DNA of 64,000 nucleotides from Dillenia suffruticosa. Lineage: Eukaryota; Streptophyta; Magnoliopsida; Dilleniales; Dilleniaceae. How positions within the stretch are numbered: position 1 is the first letter of the stretch; the number at the start of each line of letters is the position of its first letter. The DNA lies in contig JAVTVX010000018.1 of assembly GCA_033439265.1 (NCBI GenBank), positions 8,106,501 to 8,170,500 on the forward strand. The letters are read 5' to 3'. Position numbers and translations under genes: made by a program. The notes beneath the pieces were generated by a model. It saw only the letters and a list, made by a program, of their open reading frames with translations, had not been told where the DNA came from and did no database searches. Shown here piece after piece: positions 35,523-46,094 of this stretch.

Positions 35523-35763
35523 AAAAAAAGATCAACAAAGTAGCGGATTGACTTACAACAAGAAACATAGGAAGGAGCAAGGAAAAATAACATAAAATTA
35601 GGATTTTGAACGAAAAAAAAAAGAAAAGTAAAGGAGTTGCAAAAGTTTTGAAAAAGAGCATTTGTGGAAATTGGTTAACTAAACTAAGGATGGGAGCAAC
35701 AGCGACCATGTAATGGGGAGTCCGATATAAAAGACCAAGCCAGAGCACATGAGAGGAAATTTA

Positions 35764-35898
35764 ATGGCTGCTTTGATTGCCCTCTTCCTTTTGTACTGCA
35801 TTGCTGTTTACATTCAAGCACAAATGCATTGGCATTCTCCTTCTGAGTACATTATGGATACTCTCCAACTTCACTTTACATTCAAGCCGGACTCCTAG
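35764..35898 (+). pseudogene. Possible alpha-carbonic anhydrase fragment
   Basis: A 44-codon frame MAALIALFLLYCIAVYIQAQ then MHWHSPSEYIMDTLQLHFTF. QMHWHSPSE is the zinc-site signature of alpha-carbonic anhydrases (HWHSPSEH in plants). The rest of the family fold is absent, and a stop follows at once. The hydrophobic start may be chance. Most likely a gene fragment. Confidence 0.35.
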
Positions 35899-36685
35899 GT
35901 TGAGCATTAGTTTAGCGAGCCCAAGGATGACACCAACGGAACTATAATTTCCAGAGAGTTGATAGTTGTGTGAAACTTAAGTCAAATTCATTTCTTTCAA
36001 ACTTGCAGCTATCATCTGGAGCTTCATCCAGTCCTTAAGGCAGGTGACACTAAGTAAGAAACTGATTTAATTTGAGTTGAAACTTGGCTTGGATCCGCAT
36101 TCAATTTGAGAAAACCAAAGTGATATTGAATTGAGATTATATGTACTTTTTAATATAAAAAACTATTAATGCAATGATGATAATAATAATTTTTTTATAA
36201 AAATTTTTAATTTTTGCTTGTAAATACCATTAAATGCTTCACATTTCTTCATAATATAGTCCTGAATTATTTAACAGGAAATTTGAAAAAAGAAAAGGTA
36301 AATAAGGATAAAATGGTCAAAAATATGTTGACAAAAATTAAATTCTTATAAAACTATGTTCTTTTCATCATCATAACAAGCGTATCATATGCAGCGTGCG
36401 CAAAATAAAATAAAATGGAGAAAAGAAAATTTTAAAATACTAAACTTAAGGGGGGAAAAGGAAATAGAGAAGCTTCTCTATTCTCAAGAAAAAAATAAAT
36501 AGAATTATTGACATTTTTACTTTATTTCTCTCAAAAATAAAATTTTGATATTACATAATATTATGAAAAACAAAATAGTGGAACATTTTCAAACTATTTT
36601 AAGTTTCTATTCTCTTTATTAATAGTTAAAGTTCACCTTCAAGGTTGGAGGGGTATTCTACGAGTATTCTGCAGGGGCTACATAT
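35899..36685. other. Intergenic AT-rich DNA
   Basis: No gene or repeat structure recognised between the carbonic anhydrase-like fragment and the copia element. Confidence 0.4.
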
Positions 36686-37152
36686 TGTTGGTGATATAAT
36701 TTGCATTATATTACATTAACTTGAGAAAAATTTTTGATTGTATTGACTTTAAGTTGAGAATTAAATTCACTCTTCGTTAGACTAAATTTGTCCTATATTA
36801 ATAGTGAAATAATTTAGACGAATTCTCTTTAAGAAAAATGAAAAAATTGTTTGATAACACTTGCGCTTAATGAATCAAATCCAAAGAATAATGAGTGTAA
36901 TACAGAATATTTTAAATGTTGGGAAAAGATTTTCTATAGTAAATCAATACTCACTGACCTTTGTCTAGTTGTAGAGACCCCTAGAGAAAGTTATGGGCAA
37001 CCTAATTGGTGTTTTCTCGTAATAACTAATATAGAAAGTTATACATAACAAACAAGTTGGCTTTGTTTCATAAGAACTAACATTTTATTATTCAAATTGG
37101 ATTCATCTTTTCAAATTAGATGTCTGTTTGGAAATTTTGAAAATTTCCAACA
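36686..37152 (-). repeat. 3' LTR of the copia element
   Basis: Left member of the LTR pair. It differs from the right copy by many substitutions and a few short indels, including ATTGGATTCATC, which is missing in the partner near 44544. Confidence 0.92.
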
Positions 37153-37849
37153 ATCCCCACCATTTTCAAAGTCTTCAAGTGGGTCATGAAAAATTCGAAA
37201 ATCATATGCATAAATAATGGTGTATTTCGATTGAACCACTATCTTAATGAAACCTCTTTATAAATAATTAATATATAATGTTAGACAAGTTTTGAACCAT
37301 TCATATATATGACTATCCACAAGAGCAAATACATATAGTTTGGACATTCTCTTATGTTCCAATTTAGATGATACATTTATAGATCTTGTATCTTTATCTC
37401 TTCATGAAAGCTTAAAAGCCAAACTGTCTAATTTCTGCATTCATATAGGCAAACTTTAAGTACCCCTACCATTTAGGGTATTTTCTAAAATTTATTTAGA
37501 ATTCTTAATTCATCCTCCAACCTTAAAGGCATAAAATGGCACTATATTACCTTGAGATGGTTAACAACTTATAGTGCACTGATCATTAGAATAATGTATT
37601 TTGACTCATTAAATTCAACACTAGACATTGTATTTAATGTTAAATTGAGATTTGACCATTAGTGATCAATTTTCTTGAACTTTAACCCTGACCCTCTTGA
37701 TATTTTATACATCAAATTCTTAGATAACTCTTCTGTCAAAGGATCACCTAAATTTGGAGATGATCCCAGAAAATCAACCGCAATAACATCACTTGTGATT
37801 AAATCTCTCACACAACTATACTTTACCCAATATGTCTAGACTTTCCATT

Positions 37850-39300
37850 TTATTCTTGACTATAAACTTTGGCAAGTGTGGTAGCATTATCACAATGAAT
37901 AGAAATTGGCAATACCAGTTTAGGCCACAATGGTTTTTCATAAAATATGTGTTGAAACCATTCTGTTTCTTTACTTACGGATGCTAGAGCTAAAAATTCA
38001 GTTATCATAGTTGAATTTGTAATGCATGTCTGTTTATTTAAACCCCAAGAAACAATACCCCCACCCAATATAAAAATCCAACCACTAGTCGATGAGTGAT
38101 CATCTTTATTGGTGATCCAACTGGTATCTAAATATCCTTATAAATTGGAGGATAGTATTTATAGAAAATATCAAAGTCTATTGTTGTCTTTAAATATTTT
38201 AATTTTCTTGTCACACTTTGCCAATGTAATTTACTTGAATTGCCGGTGTATCTACTCATTACGCTTACAACATAAGCGATATCAGGTCTAATACATGTCA
38301 TCACATATATCAAGTATACACTAGAACCCCACCATTTTTTACATAGTTTATCTTAGGATCCAAAGAAGTAAAAGAATGAGCACACTCCCGGTGATTAAAT
38401 TTATTAAGAATCTTTTCAATATAGTGAAATTGAGAAAATGTTATACTACCTTGCTTTTATAGATTCTTATTCCTAAGATGATATCAGCCGCTCCCATATT
38501 TTTCATTGCAAACTTGCTAGATAAAAAATCTTTATTAATTTGCATTTGTTTTAAATCGATCCCAAATAGTAACATGTCATTTACATATAAGCAAATTATA
38601 ACACCTTTTATTTTTATGGAATTTGCTATAAACACACTTGCCTGCTTCATGGATTTTAAATCCATTAGCAAGTACAACTTAGTCAAATTTTTTGTACCAT
38701 TGCTTGAGAGCTTGATTTAATCCATATAAGAACTTTACAAGTTTACATATCTTGTTCTCTTGACCCGGTACTACAAACCCTTCCGGTTGTTCTATGTATA
38801 CTTCTTCATCTAGCTCTTTATTTAGAAAATCTGTCTTTACATGCATTTGGTGTAAAACCAAATTTTTTATAGGAGTCGATGCAAATAGTACCCTGTTTGT
38901 AACTATTCTAGTTACCAAAAAGTATGTATCAAAATAATCAATACCATACTTTTGGGTGAACCCTTTTGCAAGTAACCTAGTTTTGAACTTTTCAATAGTT
39001 CCATCGATTTTCATTTTCATTTTTGAAAATCCACTTACAATCAATTGGTTTTGAACCGGGGTAAAATCAACTAATTTTTATGTTTTATTTCCCATAATTA
39101 GTCCATTTCAATCATAGATAACTTCTTTCCAAAATGAAATATCTTGAGATTTCATTGCTTCCTCAAATGTCTCAGGATCATCGACAACATTTAAACAATA
39201 GGAAGCTTATGCACTTATTGAAGCTCTATTGCCTTCAACAAGATACATAAAGTAATCTGAATCATAGTCCATTGTCTTTTTAGTTCCTTTGCTCCTTCTT
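37850..39300 (-). pseudogene. copia reverse transcriptase and RNase H remnants
   Basis: The 39044-38679 frame gives the RT start: FKTRLLAKGFTQKYGIDYFD, then MHVKTDFLNKELDEEVYIEQ and PEGFVVPGQENKICKL. The 38686-38441 frame continues with GVIICLYVNDMLLFG (the YVDD box reads YVND) and MKNMGAADIILGIRI. Further on are TCIRPDIAYVVSVMSRY and, for RNase H, STMITEFLALASVSKETEWF and HCDNATTLAK. Frame breaks separate the pieces. The YVDD to YVND change alone would kill the enzyme. Confidence 0.9.
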
Positions 39301-39349
39301 AATTCAATGGATTCATTTTTACTTTCACACTACAAAAAAACAGCCTTTT

Positions 39350-39835
39350 AGCCACAAATTTAGAGACGAAAATTTTAAAAAAATTTGTCGCTAAAAACAT
39401 TAGTGACGGATTTAGCGATGAAAAATTTTTCGTCGCTAATAACGCGTCGCAAAAATTTAGCGATGAAAATTAGAAATCCGTCGCTAAATTTAGCGACGAA
39501 AATTGAAATCCGTCGCTAAATTTAGAGACAAATAATTTTTCGTCGCTAAAATTCGTCACAAAGTTTAGCGACGAAAAATTATCCGTCGCTAAATTAGCGA
39601 CATAAAAAAATCCGTTGCTAAATTTAGCGACGAAAATCTAAAATTCGTCGCTAAATTTAGTGACAGATAATTTTTATCGCTAAAATCCGTCACTAATTTA
39701 GGAAAAAAAAATCTGTAATAATAAAAAAATCCGTCGCTAAATTCAGCGACGGATTTGGAATCCGTCGCAAAAGTCCATCGCCAAATTCAGCGATAGATAT
39801 GAATCCATCGCTGATTTCAAATTCCGTCAAATGAA
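39350..39835. repeat. Left subterminal repeat array of the CACTA element
   Basis: More than a dozen copies of CGTCGCTAAATT or its reverse complement (AATTTAGCGACG), many placed as short palindromes with AAATCCGTCGC. Confidence 0.9.
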
Positions 39836-39959
39836 ATGTTCAGGGCACGTGTCACCCGAGCGCCACCCTTGCCCACCCGAGCCCGCCCGCCCGCCCACCC
39901 GAGCCAGCACCCCGCACCCCGCACAGGCACTCTAAATTGCTGGAAAATGCCTTCTGCCT

Positions 39960-40035
39960 CCACCGTGGTTCGAACTCTGAACTCCGCACTCCTCCGCGCT
40001 CCTGCATGCAACCTGTAAACCACCGAACCAAAGAT
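39960..40035 (-). other. tRNA-like pol III promoter core in the CACTA element (minus)
   Basis: The minus strand reads TTTGGTTCGGTGGTTTACAG (A-box-like) and, about 40 nt on, GAGTTCGAACCACGG with a B-box-like GTTCGAACC. Spacing and order fit a tRNA gene or SINE head. No full cloverleaf was established. Confidence 0.5.
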
Positions 40036-40039
40036 ATTA

Positions 40040-40600
40040 TTATGATATAAATTTCTTTTTTATTATTTATTATCTTTATTTCACATTTTTCTAATAATAA
40101 TAAAATAATATATAATAATAATTTAAAATAATAAATATAATAACTTTTTTTATTTATACCACCCACCTAAAATAATATTAATTAAAAATAATAAATATGA
40201 TAATTTTTAATAAAATAATAAAATAATAAAATACTAATTTAAAATAAAATAATAAATTAATTAAAAAATATGTTTATATTATATTTTGATTTCTTCTTTT
40301 TTCTTTTATCTTATTATCTTATTATTTTTTTCATTTTTATTTTATTTTTTAATCCATAATTTAAAAATGGATTATAATATCTCAAAACTATAAAATTATA
40401 ATTATCAATAAATTATAATATATTAATAATTTAAAAAATCTATATATTTAATTACAAAATATTTTTATTCGTTATAATAAAATTATTATATATTATAATA
40501 AAATTATTATATATAAGAAATGAGAGTAGAAAGAAAAAAAAAACCCAAAAATAGAGATAAGGAAAACAAAATGAGAATAGAAAACAAAGAGGAGGAAGAA
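40040..40600. other. AT-rich core of the CACTA element
   Basis: Very low complexity A/T sequence between the two tRNA-like cores. No coding potential. Confidence 0.7.
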
Positions 40601-40609
40601 AGTCACACA

Positions 40610-40685
40610 GCAACACTCATGGTGCAGTGGTAACATGTCTTTGAGGTCGAGTTCTAAGTCCAAGGTTCGAATCCCTTCAATTACA
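40610..40685 (+). other. tRNA-like pol III promoter core in the CACTA element (plus)
   Basis: TGGTGCAGTGGTAACATG (A-box-like, from 40620) is followed by AAGGTTCGAATCCCTT, a perfect B box GGTTCGAATCC (40664-40674) inside a good T-arm stem (AAGG/CCTT). It points away from the minus-strand core at 39960-40035. It could be a tRNA relic or a SINE head. Confidence 0.55.
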
Positions 40686-40714
40686 TTATTTTTGTGGCAT
40701 ATTTTTTGTCGGGC

Positions 40715-40930
40715 GCCCGCGCCTACCCCGCCTGGGCACCCAGGCAGGCGCACGCAGGGCGCGGGCAGGCAGGCGCACGCAGGGCGGGGCGCGGGCAGGC
40801 AGGCGCACGCAGGGCGCGGGCAGGCAGGCGCACGCAGGGCGCGGGCAGGCAGGCGCCCGTGCGTGCATGGGCCGGCGCACGCAGGGCGCGGGCAGGCAGG
40901 CGCACGTGCGTGCATGGGCCGGCGCCCGCG
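40715..40930. repeat. GC-rich minisatellite in the CACTA element
   Basis: Units of GGCAGGCAGGCGCACGCAGG and GGCGCG are repeated about six times with small changes, in an otherwise AT-rich element. Proline- and alanine-rich open frames on both strands are by-products of this repeat. Confidence 0.9.
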
Positions 40931-41219
40931 AATATTTAATTAAAAAATTTATATTATTAAATAAAATAATACAAATAAAATAAAATTACCTATACAATAA
41001 TAAAAAATATTAAATCAAAAAAAAGAAAAAAAATAATAAATTAATTAAAATATATATATAATTTAAATAAAATAAAATATATGGTTTTTTTTAAGAATTA
41101 AGAAATATAATATAATAAAATAAAATGTAAATTAAAATATTATAAAATAATAATATGATTTGTTAATATAAAATAATAAAATAAAATAAAAATAAAATAA
41201 AATTATAATTAAAAGAAGA

Positions 41220-41840
41220 TAAATTCAGCGACGGATTTGAAAATCCGTCGCTGAAATTATTAAAATAAAATAAAAATAAAACAAAATTGTAATTATTCAG
41301 CGACGGATTTGAAATCCGTCGCTAAATTAAATTCGGTTGTTAAATTAATTTTTTAATTTAAATATTATATTAATATTATATTTTATTTAATTATATATAA
41401 AAAAACCTATTTAGCGACGGATTTCGAATCCGTCGCTGAATCAGCCACGGATTTAGAAATCCGTCGCTAAACCGTGGTTGTTAAATTAATTTTTTAATTT
41501 AAATATTATATTAATATTATATTTTATTTAATTATATATAAAAAACTAATTTTACGACGAAATTTGCAACGAAAAATTTTTTTGTCGCCAATTAGCGACG
41601 AATTTAGTCACGAAAATTTTTTCGTCACTAATTAGCGACGAATTTAGCCATGAAATTTTTTTCGTCACTAATTAGCGACGAATTTTGCTACGAATGATGT
41701 GTCCGTCGCTAATTTAGCCACGACTTGCTTTTCGTTACAAATTTTGTGACAAATTAGCGACGAAAAAGTTTTTGTCTCTAAATTCGTCGCAAAATAGCGA
41801 CGAATTTTTTCCGTCGCGAAAATCCGTAACTAAAACCGTG
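41220..41840. repeat. Right subterminal repeat array of the CACTA element
   Basis: Copies of AGCGACGGATTT and AAATCCGTCGCT, with a further duplicated AT-rich block: TTAATTTTTTAATTTAAATA occurs near 41345 and 41487, each next to such a palindrome. Confidence 0.9.
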
Positions 41841-41856
41841 TTTTTTTGTAGTGTCA

Positions 41857-43360
41857 CTTATTGTATGATTATCTTTGATAGATACATTCTTGTTTAAAGA
41901 AGTGTCTATAGGTTTAGAAATAGATTTGAATCTATTCTTTTCAAAAATAGTATCTCTTGACTCAATTATGGTATTTACCGATATTGAGTTGTTAGTCTCA
42001 ATGACCATAAATCTATAGGCCTTACTATTGTGTGCGTATCCTAAAAAATGCACTTAATACCTCTTTCACCTAACTTTCTTTTTTTTTTTGGTTCAGGGAG
42101 TTTGACAATTGCTCTAAAATCAGATTTTAAGATAACTCGAGTTAAATTTTCTTTTGTTCCACAGCTTATATGGGGTTACTGATTTTCTCTTGTGTGGAAT
42201 TCTATTTAAAATAAAACAAGTAGTGAGTAATGTTTCACCCTCAAAATTCTTAACTTAAATCATAATTTGACGACATTGAATTGACCATTTCAATAAGAAC
42301 ACGATTCTTGCGTATGCCACACCATTTTACTAAGATGTGTAAAGGGCTGTAACTTCATGTTTTATTCCATTAGATTCAAGGAAATCATTTTGATAATACT
42401 CTCATCCTCTATCTAATATTAAACATTTTATAAATGACTTACATTTCAACTCAATTTTAGATTTATATACTCGAAATTTAGACATGACTTCATCCTTAGA
42501 ATGCAGCAAATAAACATAACAATATATAGTGTAATCATCAATAAATGTCACAAACTATATCTTGTTTCCTAAAGTTGAAGTTATGTAAATCACATACATC
42601 ACTATATATAAGATCTAGAATTTATGATAATTTTTCAATTTTCGGAAAAGGTTGTCTTGTAATCTTTATGTTCATGCAAGTTGTGTATTTAGTTTTTATT
42701 TTGTCAAAATATGGCAACAAATTCAATTTAAGCATTTCTTGAATTCTTCTCTAATTCACATGTCTTAATCTTTGACACCATAAATTAAAAAACTCAAGCA
42801 TGTAAACTGAAACATTCATTTTATTATCATAGTCCAAAGCAAATACATTCAATTTGAACATTTCATTACACAAATATCCATTTCCAACAAACAAACCTCC
42901 TTAGACAGCACAAATTTATCAATCTCAAAAACAAGTTTAAAACCAAACTTATTCAACAAACTATCCGACACTAAATTTTTCCTAACCTCTTGTACATAAA
43001 AGACATTAGTCAAGATGACAATATTGTCAAAAGTGAATTTCAACTCTACTTCACAAACACCAACAATCGGTGCAGTACTCAAATTTTCCATATAAACTAC
43101 GATTTCATTTTCAATCAGTATCGTATATTTGAAGACTTTTTATTTTTGTGTACATGTCAAGTTGCACCTGAATCAACCCACCAAGCAAACAACCCACCAA
43201 GCAAAATAATCTTCCATTAGATTAATCTTGAAGATCATAACAATTAGTTCTTTGCTTACATTGTTGAAAAAGTCTTGTTTCTCTTTCTTTGCCTTCTTGA
43301 GCAATCTGCATTCCGACTTGTAGTGTCCTTGTGGCAATAGTAACATTTTCCTTTCTTCTT
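41857..43360 (-). pseudogene. copia Gag/protease and integrase remnants
   Basis: The 43091-42849 frame reads NVFYVQEVRKNLVSDSLLNK and FGFKLVFEIDKFVLSKE, the segment between protease and integrase in copia. The 42053-41857 frame reads FLGYAHNSKAYRFMVIETNN, the integrase C-terminal word. That frame is cut by the CACTA and resumes at 39324 with ESKNESIELRRSKGTKK. A decayed zinc knuckle lies near 43.3 kb. Confidence 0.82.
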
Positions 43361-44124
43361 TTTATTCTTGCCTTGTTGATTCTTGGGCTATATTCTTCTT
43401 GTCTTGGAACTTGTTTGATTGTCGTTCTTCAATCATATGCACCTTTGAAGAGTCTTTGTTTCTTCAAGAATTTGAGAATCCTTTTTCACCTACACACGAA
43501 ATTCCTCCTCCACTCGGATGTGTTTAGCAAGACTCTCAAGAAAAATCTCTTCCTTTTTTATGTTTTAAAGACCGTTTCAAGTCTTTCCAAGAATGAGCAA
43601 TTTATCTATTATGAAATTCACAATTATAATTTCATCCATGTGCATATTAAATTGTGTGAAATGATTAAGAAGTTTTTCAATTTCTGCAAATTGTTCCATA
43701 ATAGATCTTGTATCTATCATTTTATAATTGTTAAAAGTATAAACAAAAAGCTACTTACTTGTAGCATCTTCTTACATGTACTTAGATTCTAATTTATCTC
43801 AAAACTACTTTGTGGTGGGGATGGTATGATAGATGTCAAACAATCCATCGCTCATTGCATTTAAGATGTAACCCCTACAAATTTCATTATCATTCTCCAA
43901 ACGCTACTTCTCCCTTATCATTTCAAGAGTTTTTTTCATCATCTTATCCTGTAGGCTTTGGAGTATATAAGACATAGGCAACTTTTAGAGTGACTAAGAG
44001 GAAACGGAGCCTTTTTTGCCAATGAATAAAATTTCCTCCATAAAAATGATCCAATTTGACAATATTGGTAGCCAATTCTTTTAATGAGCTTGATCTCAAA
44101 TTTAGGAAAATGTAGTCTAAAGAT

Positions 44125-44592
44125 TGTTGGTAATATAATTTGTACTGTATTACATAAACTTGAGAAAAAATTTTAATTGAATTGGTTTCGAGTCAGTGAA
44201 TTAGATACACTTTCCTTTTGGATAAATTCATCCTATATTAATAGTATAACAATTTGGACGAATTCCCTTTAACATAAAATGAAGATATTGTTTGATAGAT
44301 AGCACTTGCACTTAGTGAATCAAACTTAAAGAAGAAAGATAGTGTAATTCAGAACTTTTTAGGTGTTGGGAAAGGATTTTTTGCGGCAAATCAATGTCTA
44401 ATGACCCTTTTATAGTTGTAAAGATGTTAGGGGAAGTTATAACCAACACAATTGTTGTCTTTTGATAATATCTAACATAGGAAGTTATAAATAACTAATC
44501 AATCGGTATCATTTCATAATCACTAACATTTTATTATTTAAATTGTCATTTCAAATTAGATGCCTGTTTGGAAACTTAGAAAATTTCCAACA
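44125..44592 (-). repeat. 5' LTR of the copia element
   Basis: Right member of the LTR pair. No standard tRNA-Met primer site follows it on the minus strand; the sequence there is ATCTTTAGACTACATT. Confidence 0.92.
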
Positions 44593-46094
44593 CAAATGAG
44601 GGTGGTTTGATCTGAGTTTAGTATCATCGAATTGCATCCAAAGTTGGGAACCATGGGATGTGCCAAAGTCAAACATATATAATTGTCTTAGATGTCTAGG
44701 GGCATACTAACAAATTTGTAGATACATTAAAAAAATTTTAGCAAACCAATTAAATATTAAAGGGTGTGCATTGTGCAGAACCACTATACTTGCTATAACC
44801 AAACAATGATTTGTTATTGTTGTTATAGTTTCACAATAATAGATTTGTGAATACAAAGAATATCACCATTTTGTGCGGAACTTACTAGAGCCGGGAATAT
44901 AAGCTCATTTATTTTCTCAATATATATAAGATATAAAATATAAAATGAATCTATGTGGTACATTCTCACATGAAACAAAAAATAGATTTTGTGTGTGTGT
45001 TGAACTACTCAGCTCTGTGTGACTTGCTTCTGAACTTGGCTATGTGTATTAAAGTCATGGGCTTAATCAAGCTTGGCCCGAGTTTTAAAATACTTTTAAT
45101 CAGCCTCTTACTGGGCACAAATTTGAGCTCTACAAAATAAACTTTGATCAATTATTTGCTTCTTGTGAGTAATTGGACTCGTCTGGTTAAGTTCTGTTGG
45201 GATCACAAAATCTTGTTGCCAAACCAACGGACATTGGTCTAGTAGAAAGAGCATTAAATCACTTGACCGAAATTCATGTTTGAATTTTAAGAATGGAAAA
45301 AATTATATTGAAAGAGTTTTTTGCTAAATGGGTTTGATAGTAGGTTGGATCGGATTAGTTAAAGTATATCTCTAAATACCGTTGGTATAGTACCAAAAAA
45401 AAAAACCCTTGTCATTGTAATTATTCTAGAATGTTCCAATAAGCAATAAACTAGTCAAGTGCAAACTCATATTAATTAATTTTTCAATTATTTTTCTTTT
45501 CCTTCTCAATTCTTGAAATTTGAAAATCCTATGTATCTTTCCATTGGTATAATTCTTTTCATATATGTAAAATATTTTTCTTCAAGATTTCTTTATATTT
45601 TAAATTTAGGATACATTCATGTACCTGATACAGTCAATATATCATTTTAATGATCAAAAAGAAAAGAAAAAGATGTATAAATCAACTTATCTCACAGTCT
45701 ATAATAGCTGTCTTTATAGTATGGATAGTCAGTCTGCTATGTTCATTACTTGATTTTATTCTCTCTGGTTTTCTCTCTTCCCTCTCTCTTGACACCTGAA
45801 ATATGTGAGGAATTTTGGTTAACCAATACTGACAACTAAGCAATGTGCCAAAGGCATCCAAATGAGTGATAAATTCGTATGAAACAAAACCACTTGAGTG
45901 ATAACTTTGTATGAAACAAAATTGACTTATGATATGTATAACAATTTCATTTGGTTGTCATCATTAATTGATCGATTAGTTTGGACTTTTTCTCTCTCTC
46001 CTCTCTCTCTCTTGACACCTTAAACATATGTATGTGGAATTCTGCAGATATGCTATTACTCTCTCTATCTCTCTCTCTCTCTCTCTGAGAAAAA
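44593..46094. other. Intergenic DNA between the copia element and the DRB pseudogene
   Basis: No gene recognised. Two (CT)n runs lie near 45.99-46.01 and 46.05-46.09 kb, the second directly before the DRB-like start. Confidence 0.4.
46048..46087. repeat. (CT)n microsatellite before the DRB-like start
   Basis: Alternating CTCTCT run with one TATCTC break, ending 8 bp before the ATG. CT-rich leaders are common in plant 5' UTRs. Confidence 0.85.

Larger units (their letters stand above)
39328..41853. mobile_element. Non-autonomous CACTA (En/Spm) element
   Basis: Starts CACTACAAAAAAAC and ends GTTTTTTTGTAGTG, flanked on both sides by TCA (39325-39327 and 41854-41856), the 3-bp target duplication of CACTA elements. 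Both ends carry dense arrays of TTAGCGACG/CGTCGCTAA words in both orientations, the usual subterminal transposase-binding type of layout. No transposase frame is present. It is inserted in the copia element between the integrase and reverse transcriptase regions, so it is younger than that element. Confidence 0.93.
36686..44592 (-). mobile_element. Decayed Ty1/copia retrotransposon with a nested CACTA element
   Basis: LTRs of 467 and 468 bp (36686-37152 and 44125-44592) both run TGTTGG...CCAACA. CATAT on the left and CAAAT on the right are the probable target duplication with one change. On the minus strand the order is Gag/protease (about 43.3-42.8 kb), integrase C-terminal part, reverse transcriptase and RNase H. 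A polypurine tract AATGGTGGGGAT sits just before the 3' LTR. Without the CACTA insertion the element is about 5.4 kb, a normal copia size. LTR divergence and many stops show it is old. Confidence 0.9.

Noticed and set aside
40620..40680. Functional tRNA gene
   Set aside because: Only A-box, B-box and T-arm could be recognised; acceptor and anticodon stems could not be confirmed by eye, so it is listed as a tRNA-like core.
40493..40943. Several long Pro/Ala/Arg-rich open frames on both strands
   Set aside because: They are by-products of the GC-rich minisatellite in the CACTA element; no start context, domain or partner exon supports them.
39328..41853. CRISPR-like array (short repeats at the CACTA ends)
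   Set aside because: Repeats occur in both orientations with irregular spacing in a plant transposon; this is a subterminal binding-site array.
43331..43792. 153-codon plus-strand frame
   Set aside because: It is antisense to the copia gag region, hydrophobic by base composition, and matches no family.
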